Assembly (NCBI RefSeq): GCF_004364245.1
Contig: NZ_SOAV01000011.1
Coordinates: forward strand, 245,215-309,214
Origin: Streptomyces sp. BK208
GTDB lineage: Bacteria; Actinomycetota; Actinomycetes; Streptomycetales; Streptomycetaceae
Length of the DNA: 64,000 nucleotides
Reading direction: 5' to 3'
Under the pieces are notes generated by a model. It was not told the origin of the DNA, searched no databases, and was given only the letters and a program-made list of their open reading frames with translations. Positions 46,789 to 55,342 of this stretch are shown one piece after another. Within the stretch, counting starts at the first letter, position 1. Every line of letters begins with the position of its first letter. A program made the translations under genes and the position numbers.

Positions 46789-47790
46789 ATGAGGGCGGCG
46801 GTGCTCAGCGGCATCGGATCCTGGCTTCCGCCCCGTATCGTCACCAATGACGAACTGGCACAGCGCCACGACACGTCGGACCACTGGATCCGAACCCGGA
46901 CCGGCATCGTCGCCCGGCACATCGTCTCCCCCGGCATGCCCACCTCCCACCTTGCGGAACAGGCAGGCGCCCGGGCACTGCAGTCGGCAGGCACCCGAGA
47001 CATTGACGCCGTGCTCCTTGCCACCACGACACCGGACAGGCTCTGCCCGGCCTCCGCCCCCAAAGTCGCTCACGCCCTGGGCCTCGGAGGCCGGCCGGCC
47101 TTCGACCTCGACGCCGTGTGCTCCGGTTTCCTGTATGCGCTCAGCACGGCGGCCTCCATCATCGTCAGCGAGGCGGCCGATCGCGTACTCGTCATCGCGG
47201 CAGAGGCGTTCAGCACACTCATCAATCCCAGTGACCGCTCATCCGCGGTCGTGTTCGGCGATGGCGCGGGCGCGGTGGTCCTGCGGGCCGGGACGCCGGA
47301 CGAGCCAGGCGCGATCGGCCGCTCCGTGCTCGGCAGCGACGGATCTCTGGCTGACCTCATCACCGTGCTCGCGGGGGGCTCAGAACAGCCTCACGCAACC
47401 AGCCCGGACGGCCACGACGACAACCGCTACTTCTCCATGCGGGGCAGGGCCGTCTTCCACCACGCGGTGAACCGGATGAGCGAAGCGACGCGCGCTTCGC
47501 TCGCCCACACCGGATGGGCCGCGGAGGACGTGGACAGGATCGTCGCCCACCAGGCCAATCTCCGCCTTCTGCACAGCGTCGCGGAACAGCTCAACATCGC
47601 GCCGGAGCGCCTGGTGGTCCATCTCGACCGGGTCGGGAACACCGCCGCTGCTTCCATTCCGCTCGCTCTGGAACACGCCAACCGGTCCGGAGCTCTCGTC
47701 CCGGGCCACCGGGTCGTGCTCACCGCGTTCGGTGGGGGAGCCACATGGGGGGCCACGACACTGATCTGGCCCTCACTCACATGTGCCTGA
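46789..47790 (+). CDS. fabH: 3-oxoacyl-ACP synthase III (KAS III)
   Basis: A 333-residue FabH-type condensing enzyme with an intact Cys-His-Asn triad: Cys111 (LDAVCSGFLYAL), His254 (VAHQANLRLL) and Asn284 (VGNTAAASIP), plus FGDGAGAVVLRA. It should start chain synthesis by condensing an acyl-CoA starter with malonyl-ACP. GGGGAG lies 8 bases before the ATG. It is the first gene of a five-gene operon (fabH-acp-fabF-fabG-inhA). Confidence 0.95.
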   Translation: MRAAVLSGIGSWLPPRIVTNDELAQRHDTSDHWIRTRTGIVARHIVSPGMPTSHLAEQAGARALQSAGTRDIDAVLLATTTPDRLCPASAPKVAHALGLGGRPAFDLDAVCSGFLYALSTAASIIVSEAADRVLVIAAEAFSTLINPSDRSSAVVFGDGAGAVVLRAGTPDEPGAIGRSVLGSDGSLADLITVLAGGSEQPHATSPDGHDDNRYFSMRGRAVFHHAVNRMSEATRASLAHTGWAAEDVDRIVAHQANLRLLHSVAEQLNIAPERLVVHLDRVGNTAAASIPLALEHANRSGALVPGHRVVLTAFGGGATWGATTLIWPSLTCA

Positions 47791-47843
47791 CACCGCACGA
47801 GAACAAACACATCGAAACCCGTCAGCACCAGAGGTTCAATGTC

Positions 47844-48110
47844 ATGAGCATGAGTGAACAGGCCACGCTCGACCTTCTTGCACAGATTCTCGAGCAGAAG
47901 TTCGGTGTCCCCCGCGACAAAGTGGCCCTCGGAACGAATCTCGAAGAGATCGGGCTGGACTCCCTCGCCCTCATCGAGGTGAGCCTCACCCTGGGAAAAC
48001 GCCTGGGACGGCAACTGCCCACCGAGGACATGGACAGCAGTGGCACCGTATCCAAGCTTGTGGAACTGGTCAGGACCGAAATGGAGCGCCCTGATGGCCC
48101 GACCACCTGA
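47844..48110 (+). CDS. acpP: Acyl carrier protein
   Basis: An 88-residue carrier protein with the phosphopantetheine site Ser40 in EIGLDSLALIE and a following helix (SGTVSKLVELVRTEM). The sequence is less acidic than typical FAS ACPs. AGAGG precedes the ATG at 47844; a second in-frame ATG is at 47850. Its 3' end overlaps the KAS II start by 17 bp, confirming the operon. Confidence 0.92.
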   Translation: MSMSEQATLDLLAQILEQKFGVPRDKVALGTNLEEIGLDSLALIEVSLTLGKRLGRQLPTEDMDSSGTVSKLVELVRTEMERPDGPTT

Positions 48111-49338
48111 GCCCGGCACCCCCGTCGCGATCACCGGACTCGGCCTCGTCACCCCGGCGGGTATCGGCGTGGAGAAGAACTGGCATCGCGTTCTCTCCGG
48201 TCGCGCCACCGCGCAACACGACCCCGGCCTGTCGGGTCTTCCGGTGGATATCGCCTGCCGCGTACCCGACTTCGACGCGGATGCCCTGCTCGGACGGTCG
48301 ACGGCCTGGCGCCTGGACCGAGTCACGCAACTCGGCCTGGTCGCGGCCAAAGAGGCGCTCGCAGACGCCCGACTTCGTCCCGAAAGCTGGAACGAAACAC
48401 GCGTGGCGGTGATTCTCGGCAACGCACTCGGCGGAACCGCTTCCTACGAAGCCGCCCACACGGCCCTGCACAACGAGGGAGCCGCACACGTCTCCCCACT
48501 CGTGATGGTGAACTGGCCCGTCAGCATGATTTCGGGGTACCTCGCCATGTACTGCCGGGCGCTGGGACCCAATCTCGTGGTCTCCACCGCCTGCGCCTCG
48601 GGAGCAACCGCGATCGGCATCGCACGGCAGATGCTTCGCTCCCGCGTCTGCGACATCGTCATCACCGGCGCAACCGAGGCCCCCCTCAGCCCCACCCCGA
48701 TGGCCGCGTACCACCAGATGGGTGCCCTCTCCCGCCGCACCGAGACCCCCGAGACCGCGTCCCGTCCCTTCGATGCGGCACGTGACGGCTTCGTCGCCGC
48801 GGAGGCAGCAGCCATCCTGATCCTCGAACGGGAGGACGACGCCCACCGCCGGGGAGCCCCAGTGCACGCACTGGTCAGCGGTTTCGGCGCCAGCGCCGAC
48901 GGACATCACGCCTCCGCTCCGGACCCCACAGGCAAGGGGCCACAGCGAGCGTTGCAAGCCGCACTTGAAGACGCCGGCCTCGCCGCACGGGACATCGACC
49001 ACGTCAACGCTCACGGCACCTCGACCGAGAAGAACGACATCATGGAAGCTGAGCTGATCGGCCGGGTCCTCGACAACCGCCCCTCGGTCACATCCACCAA
49101 GGGCGTCACCGGCCACGCCCTGGGAGCCGCCGGTGCCATCGAGGCGGCGTATACAGCGCTGACCATCGAGCACGGCCTTGTACCACCCACCGCAAACCTG
49201 GAGCAACTCGACCCGGCCATCTCGCTGGACATCGTTGCCGGAACCGCGCGCATGCAAGACGTCACCGCTGCCGCCTGTCATTCCTTCGGCTTCGGAGGGC
49301 AGAACGCCGTACTGATCCTGCGAGCGGCGACATCATGA
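48094..49338 (+). CDS. fabF: 3-oxoacyl-ACP synthase II (KAS II)
   Basis: A 414-residue FabF-type elongating ketosynthase with complete catalytic residues: Cys167 (VVSTACASGATAI), His307 (NAHGTSTEKND) and His341 (TKGVTGHALGAAGA), and the C-terminal loop SFGFGGQNAVL. Unlike type II aromatic polyketide systems there is no chain-length factor partner, so iterative fatty-acid-style elongation is expected. The ATG at 48094 lies inside the acp gene end. It overlaps fabG by 4 bp. Confidence 0.95.
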   Translation: MARPPEPGTPVAITGLGLVTPAGIGVEKNWHRVLSGRATAQHDPGLSGLPVDIACRVPDFDADALLGRSTAWRLDRVTQLGLVAAKEALADARLRPESWNETRVAVILGNALGGTASYEAAHTALHNEGAAHVSPLVMVNWPVSMISGYLAMYCRALGPNLVVSTACASGATAIGIARQMLRSRVCDIVITGATEAPLSPTPMAAYHQMGALSRRTETPETASRPFDAARDGFVAAEAAAILILEREDDAHRRGAPVHALVSGFGASADGHHASAPDPTGKGPQRALQAALEDAGLAARDIDHVNAHGTSTEKNDIMEAELIGRVLDNRPSVTSTKGVTGHALGAAGAIEAAYTALTIEHGLVPPTANLEQLDPAISLDIVAGTARMQDVTAAACHSFGFGGQNAVLILRAATS

Positions 49339-50042
49339 CCGGCCGCTCCGTCTTCGTCACGGGAGCCAGCCGCGGCATCGGTCTCAGCATTGCCCAGTCC
49401 TTCGCCGACCAAGGCGACCGCGTCGCCTGCGGGTTCCGCTCAGGATCACCACCGCAAGGGTTTCTCGGGGTGCGGTGCGACGTCACCGACGCAGAATCCG
49501 TCGACGCCGCGTTCGAGAGGATCGAAAGGGAGCAAGGTCCGGTTCAGGTCATGGTCGCCAACGCGGGCGTCATGCGGGACCGACTCGCCCTGCAGATGAC
49601 CGAGGACGACTTCACCGACCTCCTCGACACCAACCTCACCGGAGCCTTCCGCACGGCCAGGCGAGCCATCCCCGGAATGCTGGAGAACAGAGGAGGGCGG
49701 CTCATCTTCATCTCCTCCTTCTCCGGAATGATGGGCTCTCCCGGACAGGCGAACTACGCCGCGTCCAAGACAGGACTGGTGGGGCTCGCTCGCTCACTCG
49801 CCCGCGAACTCGGCACCCGGGGCATAACGGTCAACGTTGTCGCCCCTGGCTTTATCGACACTGCCATGACAGAAAGCGTCACTCCCGCACGCCGATCGGA
49901 ACTCATCGCGCTGACGGCCCTGGGGCGGCCCGGAACACCCCAGGAGGTGGCGAGCGCAGTCCGGTTCCTCGCCAGCGAGGATGCGTCCTACATCTCCGGA
50001 GCCCTCGTCCCGGTCAGCGGCGGCCTCGGGATGGGCGTATGA
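49335..50042 (+). CDS. fabG: 3-oxoacyl-ACP reductase
   Basis: A 235-residue NADPH-dependent ketoreductase of the SDR family: TGASRGIGLSIA, VANAGVMRDRL, Ser128, Tyr141 and Lys145 (NYAASKTGLVG), and VNVVAPGFIDTAMTE. It reduces the beta-keto-ACP made by the ketosynthases. It overlaps fabF upstream and the enoyl reductase downstream by 4 bp each, an arrangement like the mycobacterial fabG1-inhA pair. Confidence 0.95.
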   Translation: MTGRSVFVTGASRGIGLSIAQSFADQGDRVACGFRSGSPPQGFLGVRCDVTDAESVDAAFERIEREQGPVQVMVANAGVMRDRLALQMTEDDFTDLLDTNLTGAFRTARRAIPGMLENRGGRLIFISSFSGMMGSPGQANYAASKTGLVGLARSLARELGTRGITVNVVAPGFIDTAMTESVTPARRSELIALTALGRPGTPQEVASAVRFLASEDASYISGALVPVSGGLGMGV

Positions 50043-50833
50043 CAGACCTTGCGACGCCCGGGAGCGCCGGTTTGCTCAACGGCAAAAGACTGCTGATCAC
50101 GGGGGTGCTCTCGGACATGTCGATCGCATTCCAGGTTGCGAGGATCGCTCAGGAGCAAGGGGCGGAGATCGTACTGACGTCCTTCGGCCGGGCGCTGCCG
50201 ATCACGGAGGAAATGACCCGGCTTCTGCCGGCTCCCGCACCCGTCATTCGCCTTGACGTGACCCGGCCCGAAGACCTCGAGCGGCTCCCCCTGGAAGTGA
50301 CCCGGCACCTCGGTGCCCTCGACGGCATCATGCACTCCATCGCCTACGCCCCACCGGGGGCTCTCGGAGGACGGTTCCTGGACACTCCATGGCAGGACGC
50401 CGCCACAGCACTCCACGTCTCTGCCTTCTCGCTCCAGGCCCTCACCGCCTCCTGCGCCGACGTGCTCGAAGACGGAGCATCCGTCGTGGGGCTCGACTTC
50501 GATGCCTCACTGGCCTGGCCCGGATACGACTGGATGGGCGTTTCCAAGGCCGCGCTTGAGGCAGTTGCTCGCTACCTGGCGCTCTACCTGGCCGAACGTC
50601 ATATCCGAGTGAACCTCGTCGCAGCCGGCATGATCCGCACGGTCGCCGCCCGCGCAATCCCCAACACGGACCATCTGGAGACCATCTGGAGAAACCGCCC
50701 GCCCCTCAGCTGGGATGTCAGCGACCCAACGCCTCCGGCACGCGCCTGCATACTCCTCCTGTCCGACTGGCTCTCCGCAACCACAGGTGAGATACTCCAC
50801 GTCGACGGAGGGCTCCACGCAGTGATGACCTGA
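50039..50833 (+). CDS. inhA: InhA/FabI-type enoyl-ACP reductase
   Basis: A 264-residue NADH-dependent enoyl reductase of the InhA branch: LLNGKRLLITGVLSDMSIAF, HSIAYAPPGALGGRFLDTPW, VVGLDFDASLAWPGYDWMGVSKAALEAV with Tyr163 and Lys170 at the InhA spacing, and TTGEILHVDGGLHA. It gives full reduction of the chain provided a dehydratase acts first. It is the last gene of the operon; a hairpin follows 28 bp later. Alternatively it could be a target duplicate giving resistance to an enoyl-reductase inhibitor. Confidence 0.93.
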   Translation: MTDLATPGSAGLLNGKRLLITGVLSDMSIAFQVARIAQEQGAEIVLTSFGRALPITEEMTRLLPAPAPVIRLDVTRPEDLERLPLEVTRHLGALDGIMHSIAYAPPGALGGRFLDTPWQDAATALHVSAFSLQALTASCADVLEDGASVVGLDFDASLAWPGYDWMGVSKAALEAVARYLALYLAERHIRVNLVAAGMIRTVAARAIPNTDHLETIWRNRPPLSWDVSDPTPPARACILLLSDWLSATTGEILHVDGGLHAVMT

Positions 50834-50860
50834 CGAGAGCCACTCCGACATGGCCGTGCC

Positions 50861-50877
50861 CCGAGTGCGTCACTCGG
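50861..50877 (+). terminator. Terminator of the fabH-inhA operon
   Basis: CCGAGTG and CACTCGG pair around CGT, 28 bp after the enoyl reductase stop. Confidence 0.6.
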
Positions 50878-51129
50878 TGGTGAGTCGCGGTGCGCCGACC
50901 GGAGGCGACTCTGTGGCAAGCAGGATGAGTTCGGTCGGGCCCCGATACCGGTCGCATCCTCGGCCCTGTTTTCGCCGACGGCGCCCGCGCGAGCCCTGGA
51001 GTCGCACGTCGGGCAGCGAGTCCTGATCAGCGGCCGGTTCCGTCCGGCTCACGGCCGGTTGCACACCGGCCGCTCGGCCTCGCCATCGAGAGGGTTCGCC
51101 CGGGACCGGCTCGGTCCCGCACCGTCGAG

Positions 51130-51164
51130 GGCCGGTGTGCGCCCACTCGTGGCGCACACCGGCC
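51130..51164 (-). terminator. Strong hairpin terminator of the LPMO gene
   Basis: Perfect 14-bp arms (GGCCGGTGTGCGCC / GGCGCACACCGGCC) around a 7-base loop, 26 bp past the LPMO stop. It is the most stable hairpin I noticed in the window. Confidence 0.8.
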
Positions 51165-51189
51165 GGTCGTGCCGGGATCGTGCGACGGT

Positions 51190-51918
51190 TCAGCAGGCGC
51201 CGAGGTCCTCCCAGACGCCCCATTGACCGGTGGTGCCGGGTTCCTCGCCCGTCACCCACCACTTGGCACGCCAGGTGTGTCCGGCATGGGACACGGTCTC
51301 CCCGCCGTTGTAGACGGTCCCGGCGCTCCAGGCACCCGCGGCGCAGTCGTCCGGCTGATCGCCGCCACCACCGTCATCGCCACCACCACCGTCACCACCA
51401 TCGCCGCCGATGCTGACGTCGATACAGGCGTAGAAGGCGTTGGCGGTGTCCGCGATGTTCCAGACCGCGAGCACCTTCTGCCGCCCGGTGAACCCGCTGA
51501 AGTCCAGCCGGTGGCTGACCGAGGCGGGCGGCAGGGCCCCGCGGCCGTCGAACTGGGCGATCTTCCGGTCGCCGATGAAGTACTGCCAGTTGCTGGTGGC
51601 GTGCCGCGCCTCGATGGTCCAGGTGAAGGTGTGGGTGGTGCCGATCGGCGTGACCCGCCAGCCCTTGGCGTCGTCGTCCAGGTCGGCCCACCGGGCGTCC
51701 CCGCCACTGCAGTTGCGCAGCCCCTTGGGGCCTTCCACGCTGGCCGGTTCCCACTTGATCTGACCGCACTGCACCACGCGGTTGGCGCACTGATCCTGCC
51801 TGCTGCCCGGCGAGACCACCCAGCCGTGGGCGGCGGCCGTGGGTGCCGGCAGGCTCAGGGCCACCACCGGGGCGACCAGCGCCCCTACGGCGGCCGCCAC
51901 TCGTCTTTTCATGCGCAT
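51190..51918 (-). CDS. AA10 lytic polysaccharide monooxygenase with C-terminal chitin-binding module
   Basis: A 242-residue secreted copper enzyme that oxidatively cleaves chitin or cellulose. The signal peptide ends PAPTAAA, giving mature His1 (residue 31, HGWVVSPGSRQDQC). The second histidine-brace residue is His106 in EARHATSNWQYF, and the axial Phe lies in ADTANAFYACIDV. A Gly/Asp-rich linker leads to a CBM5/12-type module (WSAGTVYNGGETVSHAGHTWRAKWW). The presence of that module and of tandem chitinase-type boxes upstream favours chitin as substrate. Confidence 0.94.
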   Translation of the reverse strand: MRMKRRVAAAVGALVAPVVALSLPAPTAAAHGWVVSPGSRQDQCANRVVQCGQIKWEPASVEGPKGLRNCSGGDARWADLDDDAKGWRVTPIGTTHTFTWTIEARHATSNWQYFIGDRKIAQFDGRGALPPASVSHRLDFSGFTGRQKVLAVWNIADTANAFYACIDVSIGGDGGDGGGGDDGGGGDQPDDCAAGAWSAGTVYNGGETVSHAGHTWRAKWWVTGEEPGTTGQWGVWEDLGAC

Positions 51919-52004
51919 GACATCACGTTTCCCTTCGGTGCACGTCGAACCAGCCTGCCCCGGCTTGCGTACGACGTTGCCGACGAGGCAACACCTGCCC
52001 GCTG

Positions 52005-52036
52005 AGGTCCATACCTGAGCGCGCAGGTCTAGACCT
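52005..52036. promoter_or_regulatory. Tandem DasR/chitinase-type operator boxes
   Basis: AGGTCCATACCT (52005-52016) and AGGTCTAGACCT (52025-52036), 20 bp centre to centre, on the same face of the helix. The second keeps the full GGTCTAGACC core of DasR-responsive elements, and both resemble the 12-bp direct repeats of Streptomyces chitinase promoters. They lie 87-118 bp before the LPMO start and 101-132 bp before the divergent amidase. Confidence 0.75.
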
Positions 52037-52136
52037 TAGCGGAGGAGCGGGACCCGTCAAGGGGGTGGAATGCGCCCAACTCCCCTGCGACGGGCGCCCC
52101 TTGTGCAGCAAGGTCCCGTGTAGTGGGCTGTCCGTC

Positions 52137-53747
52137 ATGAAGAAGAGAAGACTGGCGACCCTGACCGCGATCCTGGTCCTGGTCCCCCTCGTTGCCGCCG
52201 CGCCCGGCCGACCGGCCCGGACCGCCGGCTCCGGGCCCGGTGACGCGGCGCGATCCGCCGAGTCGACGCTGGTCCGCGGGGTGAACCTCGACACGGTGAC
52301 CATTCCCGAACTGCAGGCCCGCATGAAGCGCGGGTCCCTGTCCTCGTTCGGGCTGACCCTCGCCTATCTGCGGCGGATCAAGGCCGTCGACCCGAGGATC
52401 AACGCGGTGCTGCGCACCAGCCCCACGGCCCTGCGCCAGGCGGCCGCCAGCGACCTCAGGCATCGCCTCGGTCGGGCCCGCGGGCCACTGGACGGCATCC
52501 CCGTCCTGCTCAAGGACAATGTGAACACCCGCGACATGCCGACGACCGCCGGGTCGCTGGCACTCGCAGGAAGGCCGCCGGCCACCGATGCCGACCTGGT
52601 CGAGAAGCTGCGGGCGGCCGGCGCGGTGATCCTCGGCAAGGCCAACCTGTCCGAATGGGCCAACTTCCGTTCCGCGAAGCCGACCTCGGGATGGTCGGCG
52701 GTCGGGGGCCAGACGAACAACCCCTACGTCCTGGACCGCAACCCCTGCGGGTCGTCCTCCGGTTCGGCCGCGGCGCTCGCCGCGTCGCTGGCGCAGGTGG
52801 CGATCGGCACCGAGACGGACGGCTCCATCGTGTGCCCCGCCGGGATGAACGGCGTGGTCGGCCTCAAGCCCAGTCTCGGGGTGGTGAGTCAGTCGGGCGT
52901 CGTACCGATCTCCGCGCAGCAGGACACGGCCGGCCCCATGGCGCGCAACGTGACCGACACCGCGCTCACCCTCTCCGTGCTCAGCGGCCGTGACACCGTG
53001 CGCGCCGACGGTTCGCCGAGCCTCACGGACGCGGCGGGGCGCCCCGGCACCTTGCGCGGCAAACGGATCGGCCTGTGGCGGCTGCCGTCGCTGGGGGCCG
53101 ACGTGGACGCCCTCATGACCCGTACCGCCGAGCGGCTGAGCGCCGCGGGGGCCGAGGTCGTCGAGGTGGACATGCCGTACCAGGAGCGACTGGCCGAGCT
53201 GGAGTTCCCGGCGCTGCTGAGCGAGTTCCACCGGGACATCGACGCCTACCTGGCCACCCGCGGCGGGCCGCGGGACCTGGCCGAGCTGATCGAGTTCAAC
53301 CGCACCCACCCGCGGGAACGGACCTGTTTCGCCGGTCAGGAGCTGTTCGAGCAGGCGCTGACCGCACCGTCCACGACCGACCCCGAGTACCGGGCGATGC
53401 GCGCGGAGCTGACGGACCTGTCCCGGCGGTCCATCGACGAGGTGATGGCCGCGCACGACCTGGACGCCATCGCCTCCCCGGCGAACCCGCCCGCGTGGAC
53501 CACCGACTGCGCGCGGGGCGACAACGACGTGATCCCGTCCTCCACCCCTGCCGCCGTCGCCGGATACCCCTCACTGTCCGTGCCCGCCGGGTTCGTCGGT
53601 GAACTCCCGGTCGGGCTGCTCCTCATGGCCGGGGACCGGCATGACGCCGAACTGCTGTCCCTGGGTGCGGCGGTGGAGCACCGGCTGGACGCCTGGCGGG
53701 CGCCCAGGTATCTGCCCTCGACGTCGTCGTCCGGCACTTCGCGCTGA
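52137..53747 (+). CDS. Secreted amidase-signature family hydrolase
   Basis: A 536-residue amidase with an N-terminal signal (KKRRLATLTAILVLVPLVAAAP). The Ser-cisSer-Lys triad is visible: Lys126 (IPVLLKDNVNTRDMPTTAGS), cis-Ser206 in CGSSSGSAAALAAS and nucleophile Ser230 in GTETDGSIVCPAGMNG. Signal-bearing members of this family are common in Streptomyces; the substrate is unknown. It is divergent from the LPMO and shares the region with the DasR-type boxes. Confidence 0.9.
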   Translation: MKKRRLATLTAILVLVPLVAAAPGRPARTAGSGPGDAARSAESTLVRGVNLDTVTIPELQARMKRGSLSSFGLTLAYLRRIKAVDPRINAVLRTSPTALRQAAASDLRHRLGRARGPLDGIPVLLKDNVNTRDMPTTAGSLALAGRPPATDADLVEKLRAAGAVILGKANLSEWANFRSAKPTSGWSAVGGQTNNPYVLDRNPCGSSSGSAAALAASLAQVAIGTETDGSIVCPAGMNGVVGLKPSLGVVSQSGVVPISAQQDTAGPMARNVTDTALTLSVLSGRDTVRADGSPSLTDAAGRPGTLRGKRIGLWRLPSLGADVDALMTRTAERLSAAGAEVVEVDMPYQERLAELEFPALLSEFHRDIDAYLATRGGPRDLAELIEFNRTHPRERTCFAGQELFEQALTAPSTTDPEYRAMRAELTDLSRRSIDEVMAAHDLDAIASPANPPAWTTDCARGDNDVIPSSTPAAVAGYPSLSVPAGFVGELPVGLLLMAGDRHDAELLSLGAAVEHRLDAWRAPRYLPSTSSSGTSR

Positions 53748-53991
53748 GCCGACCGGCGAGCGTCACGTCGTCGGGCAGTGCCTCGACGAGATCGCTCGCC
53801 GGTGTGCAGCTGACCTTCTCCTCGCCCGCGAGCAGTGATCTCCGGCTGCATCCTGCGTAGGTCCCCCGTGCGTTCGCTGTGCGCTCCGACCACGGCAACG
53901 TATAGGGACAAACAGCATGGATGCGACCGACACGCACCTTTCGGGCATTACCCCTATTTAAGGCGGACGGTCTCGGGAGAGGAGAAGCGGC
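53748..53991. other. Intergenic region, AT-richer than neighbours
   Basis: 244 bp between the amidase and the convergent DUF6278-like gene. A TATAGG and a 14-residue frame (ATG at 53917, TAA ending 53961) are visible but have no support as a gene. Confidence 0.5.
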
Positions 53992-54399
53992 TCACGTTTC
54001 GGCGACCTCGCCGTACAGCTGCGAGAGTTCGGGCACGCCGTCCTCCGCCCACGCGTGGCCGTTGGCCACCACGTCGAACTCCCGGCCGGAGGCGAGCCGG
54101 ACGACCGGCTGTCCGTCGGCCCGGATGGTCCAGACGGCGCCTGGCACGGTGCGCACGATCACGGTGCCGAGGTACAGACCCGCGTCGTTGCCCAGCCAGG
54201 TCAGGATCTCCTCGTCGCTGCGCCAGCGTGGCAGAACCTGGTCCAGCTGCTCCAGCGAGAGCGCCGAGTCGTCGAGTCGGACCCCCTCCCGCAGCGCCTG
54301 GGAGCGCAGCAGGTCACAGTCGGCGAGCAGTTCGCCGATGCCCTCCGCGTCGTGCGCCCGGGGATCTTCGCGCCGCCTGCCCAGGAAGGGGAAGTTCAT
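53992..54399 (-). CDS. Conserved Streptomyces protein (DUF6278-like)
   Basis: A 135-residue soluble protein I recognise as a conserved Streptomyces family without known function: REGVRLDDSALSLEQLDQVLP, WLGNDAGLYLGTVIVRTVPGAVW, VRLASGREFDVVANG. No signal peptide, membrane segment or catalytic motif is visible. It lies downstream of exonuclease III on the same strand with a ~70-bp gap. Confidence 0.75.
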   Translation of the reverse strand: MNFPFLGRRREDPRAHDAEGIGELLADCDLLRSQALREGVRLDDSALSLEQLDQVLPRWRSDEEILTWLGNDAGLYLGTVIVRTVPGAVWTIRADGQPVVRLASGREFDVVANGHAWAEDGVPELSQLYGEVAET

Positions 54400-54469
54400 A
54401 CGTCCAGACTGTCATTCGTACCGCCATGTGCACCACAGGGCGCGCGGGGTGTGCGGGCGGCGCGAACGG

Positions 54470-55249
54470 CTACAGGTCCAGGTCCACCACGACCGGTGCG
54501 TGGTCCGAGGCGCCCTTGCCCTTGCGCTCCTCCCGGTCGACGTAGGAGTCGGTGACCGCCTTGGCGAAGGGCTCGTTGCCGTACACCAGGTCGATGCGCA
54601 TGCCGCGGTTCTTGGGGAAGCAGAGCTGGCGGTAGTCCCAGTACGTGTAGGGGCGGTCGTACTTCAGCGGACGCGGGACCACGTCGGACAGGCCGGCGCC
54701 GCGCAGGGAGGCGAGGGCGGCGCGCTCGGCGGGGGTGACGTGGGTGGCGCCCTCGAAGGCGGCGCGGTCGTAGACGTCCTCGTCCGTCGGCGCGACGTTG
54801 TAGTCACCCATCACGGCGAAGGGGCGCTCGCCGGCCGCGTCGCTCTCCACGGCGGCGCGCAGCGCCTCGAACCACTGGAGCTTGTAGGCGTAGTGCGGGT
54901 GCTCCACCTCGCGGCCGTTGGGCACGTACACCGACCAGACGCGGGCGGGTCCGCAGGTGGCGGAGATGGCGCGGGGCTCCTGGACACCGTCGTAGCCGGG
55001 GTCGCCCGGCAGGCCCTTGACCACGTCCGCGAGGCCCACGCGGGAGAGCACCGCCACCCCGTTCCACCGGCCGGTGGCGTGGACGGCCGCCTCGTACCCC
55101 GCCTCGCGCAGCTCGTCGAAGGGGAACTGCGCCTCGGCGACCTTGGCCTCCTGGAGGCACAGCACGTCGGTGCCGCTGCTCTCCAGCCAGGCGAGCAGCC
55201 TCGGCAGGCGGGCGGTGATCGAGTTCACGTTCCAGGTCGCGATGCGCAT
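54470..55249 (-). CDS. xthA: Exodeoxyribonuclease III (AP endonuclease)
   Basis: A 259-residue ExoIII-family nuclease for base-excision repair. It has MRIATWNVNSITARLPRLL, the metal-binding Glu in LCLQEAKV, MGDYNVAPTDEDVYD (Asp/Asn pair), RIDLVYGN and the catalytic GASDHAPVVVDLDL. The ATG at 55249 starts at the invariant MRIATWN; the ten-residue upstream extension is not conserved. Confidence 0.95.
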   Translation of the reverse strand: MRIATWNVNSITARLPRLLAWLESSGTDVLCLQEAKVAEAQFPFDELREAGYEAAVHATGRWNGVAVLSRVGLADVVKGLPGDPGYDGVQEPRAISATCGPARVWSVYVPNGREVEHPHYAYKLQWFEALRAAVESDAAGERPFAVMGDYNVAPTDEDVYDRAAFEGATHVTPAERAALASLRGAGLSDVVPRPLKYDRPYTYWDYRQLCFPKNRGMRIDLVYGNEPFAKAVTDSYVDREERKGKGASDHAPVVVDLDL

Positions 55250-55342
55250 GCCCCACAACCTACCCGGCGGGACTGACAACGCGGTCCCGCCGGGTCCGGC
55301 CCCGGACCTGGCCCCGTGCCCGGCCCGGACCCGGGTCGGACG

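Larger units (their letters stand above)
50834..51189. other. Convergent intergenic region, right side of the FAS-like island
   Basis: Apart from the two hairpins annotated separately (50861-50877 and 51130-51164) it holds only GC-rich sequence with no coding signature. It marks the return to core-like genes. Confidence 0.6.

Noticed and set aside
53623..53937. 104-residue minus-strand frame downstream of the amidase
   Set aside because: Codon use and composition are not gene-like, and it overlaps the end of the amidase.
53917..53961. 14-residue frame after TATAGG, possible leader peptide
   Set aside because: No ribosome site, no attenuator structure and no downstream gene in the same direction.
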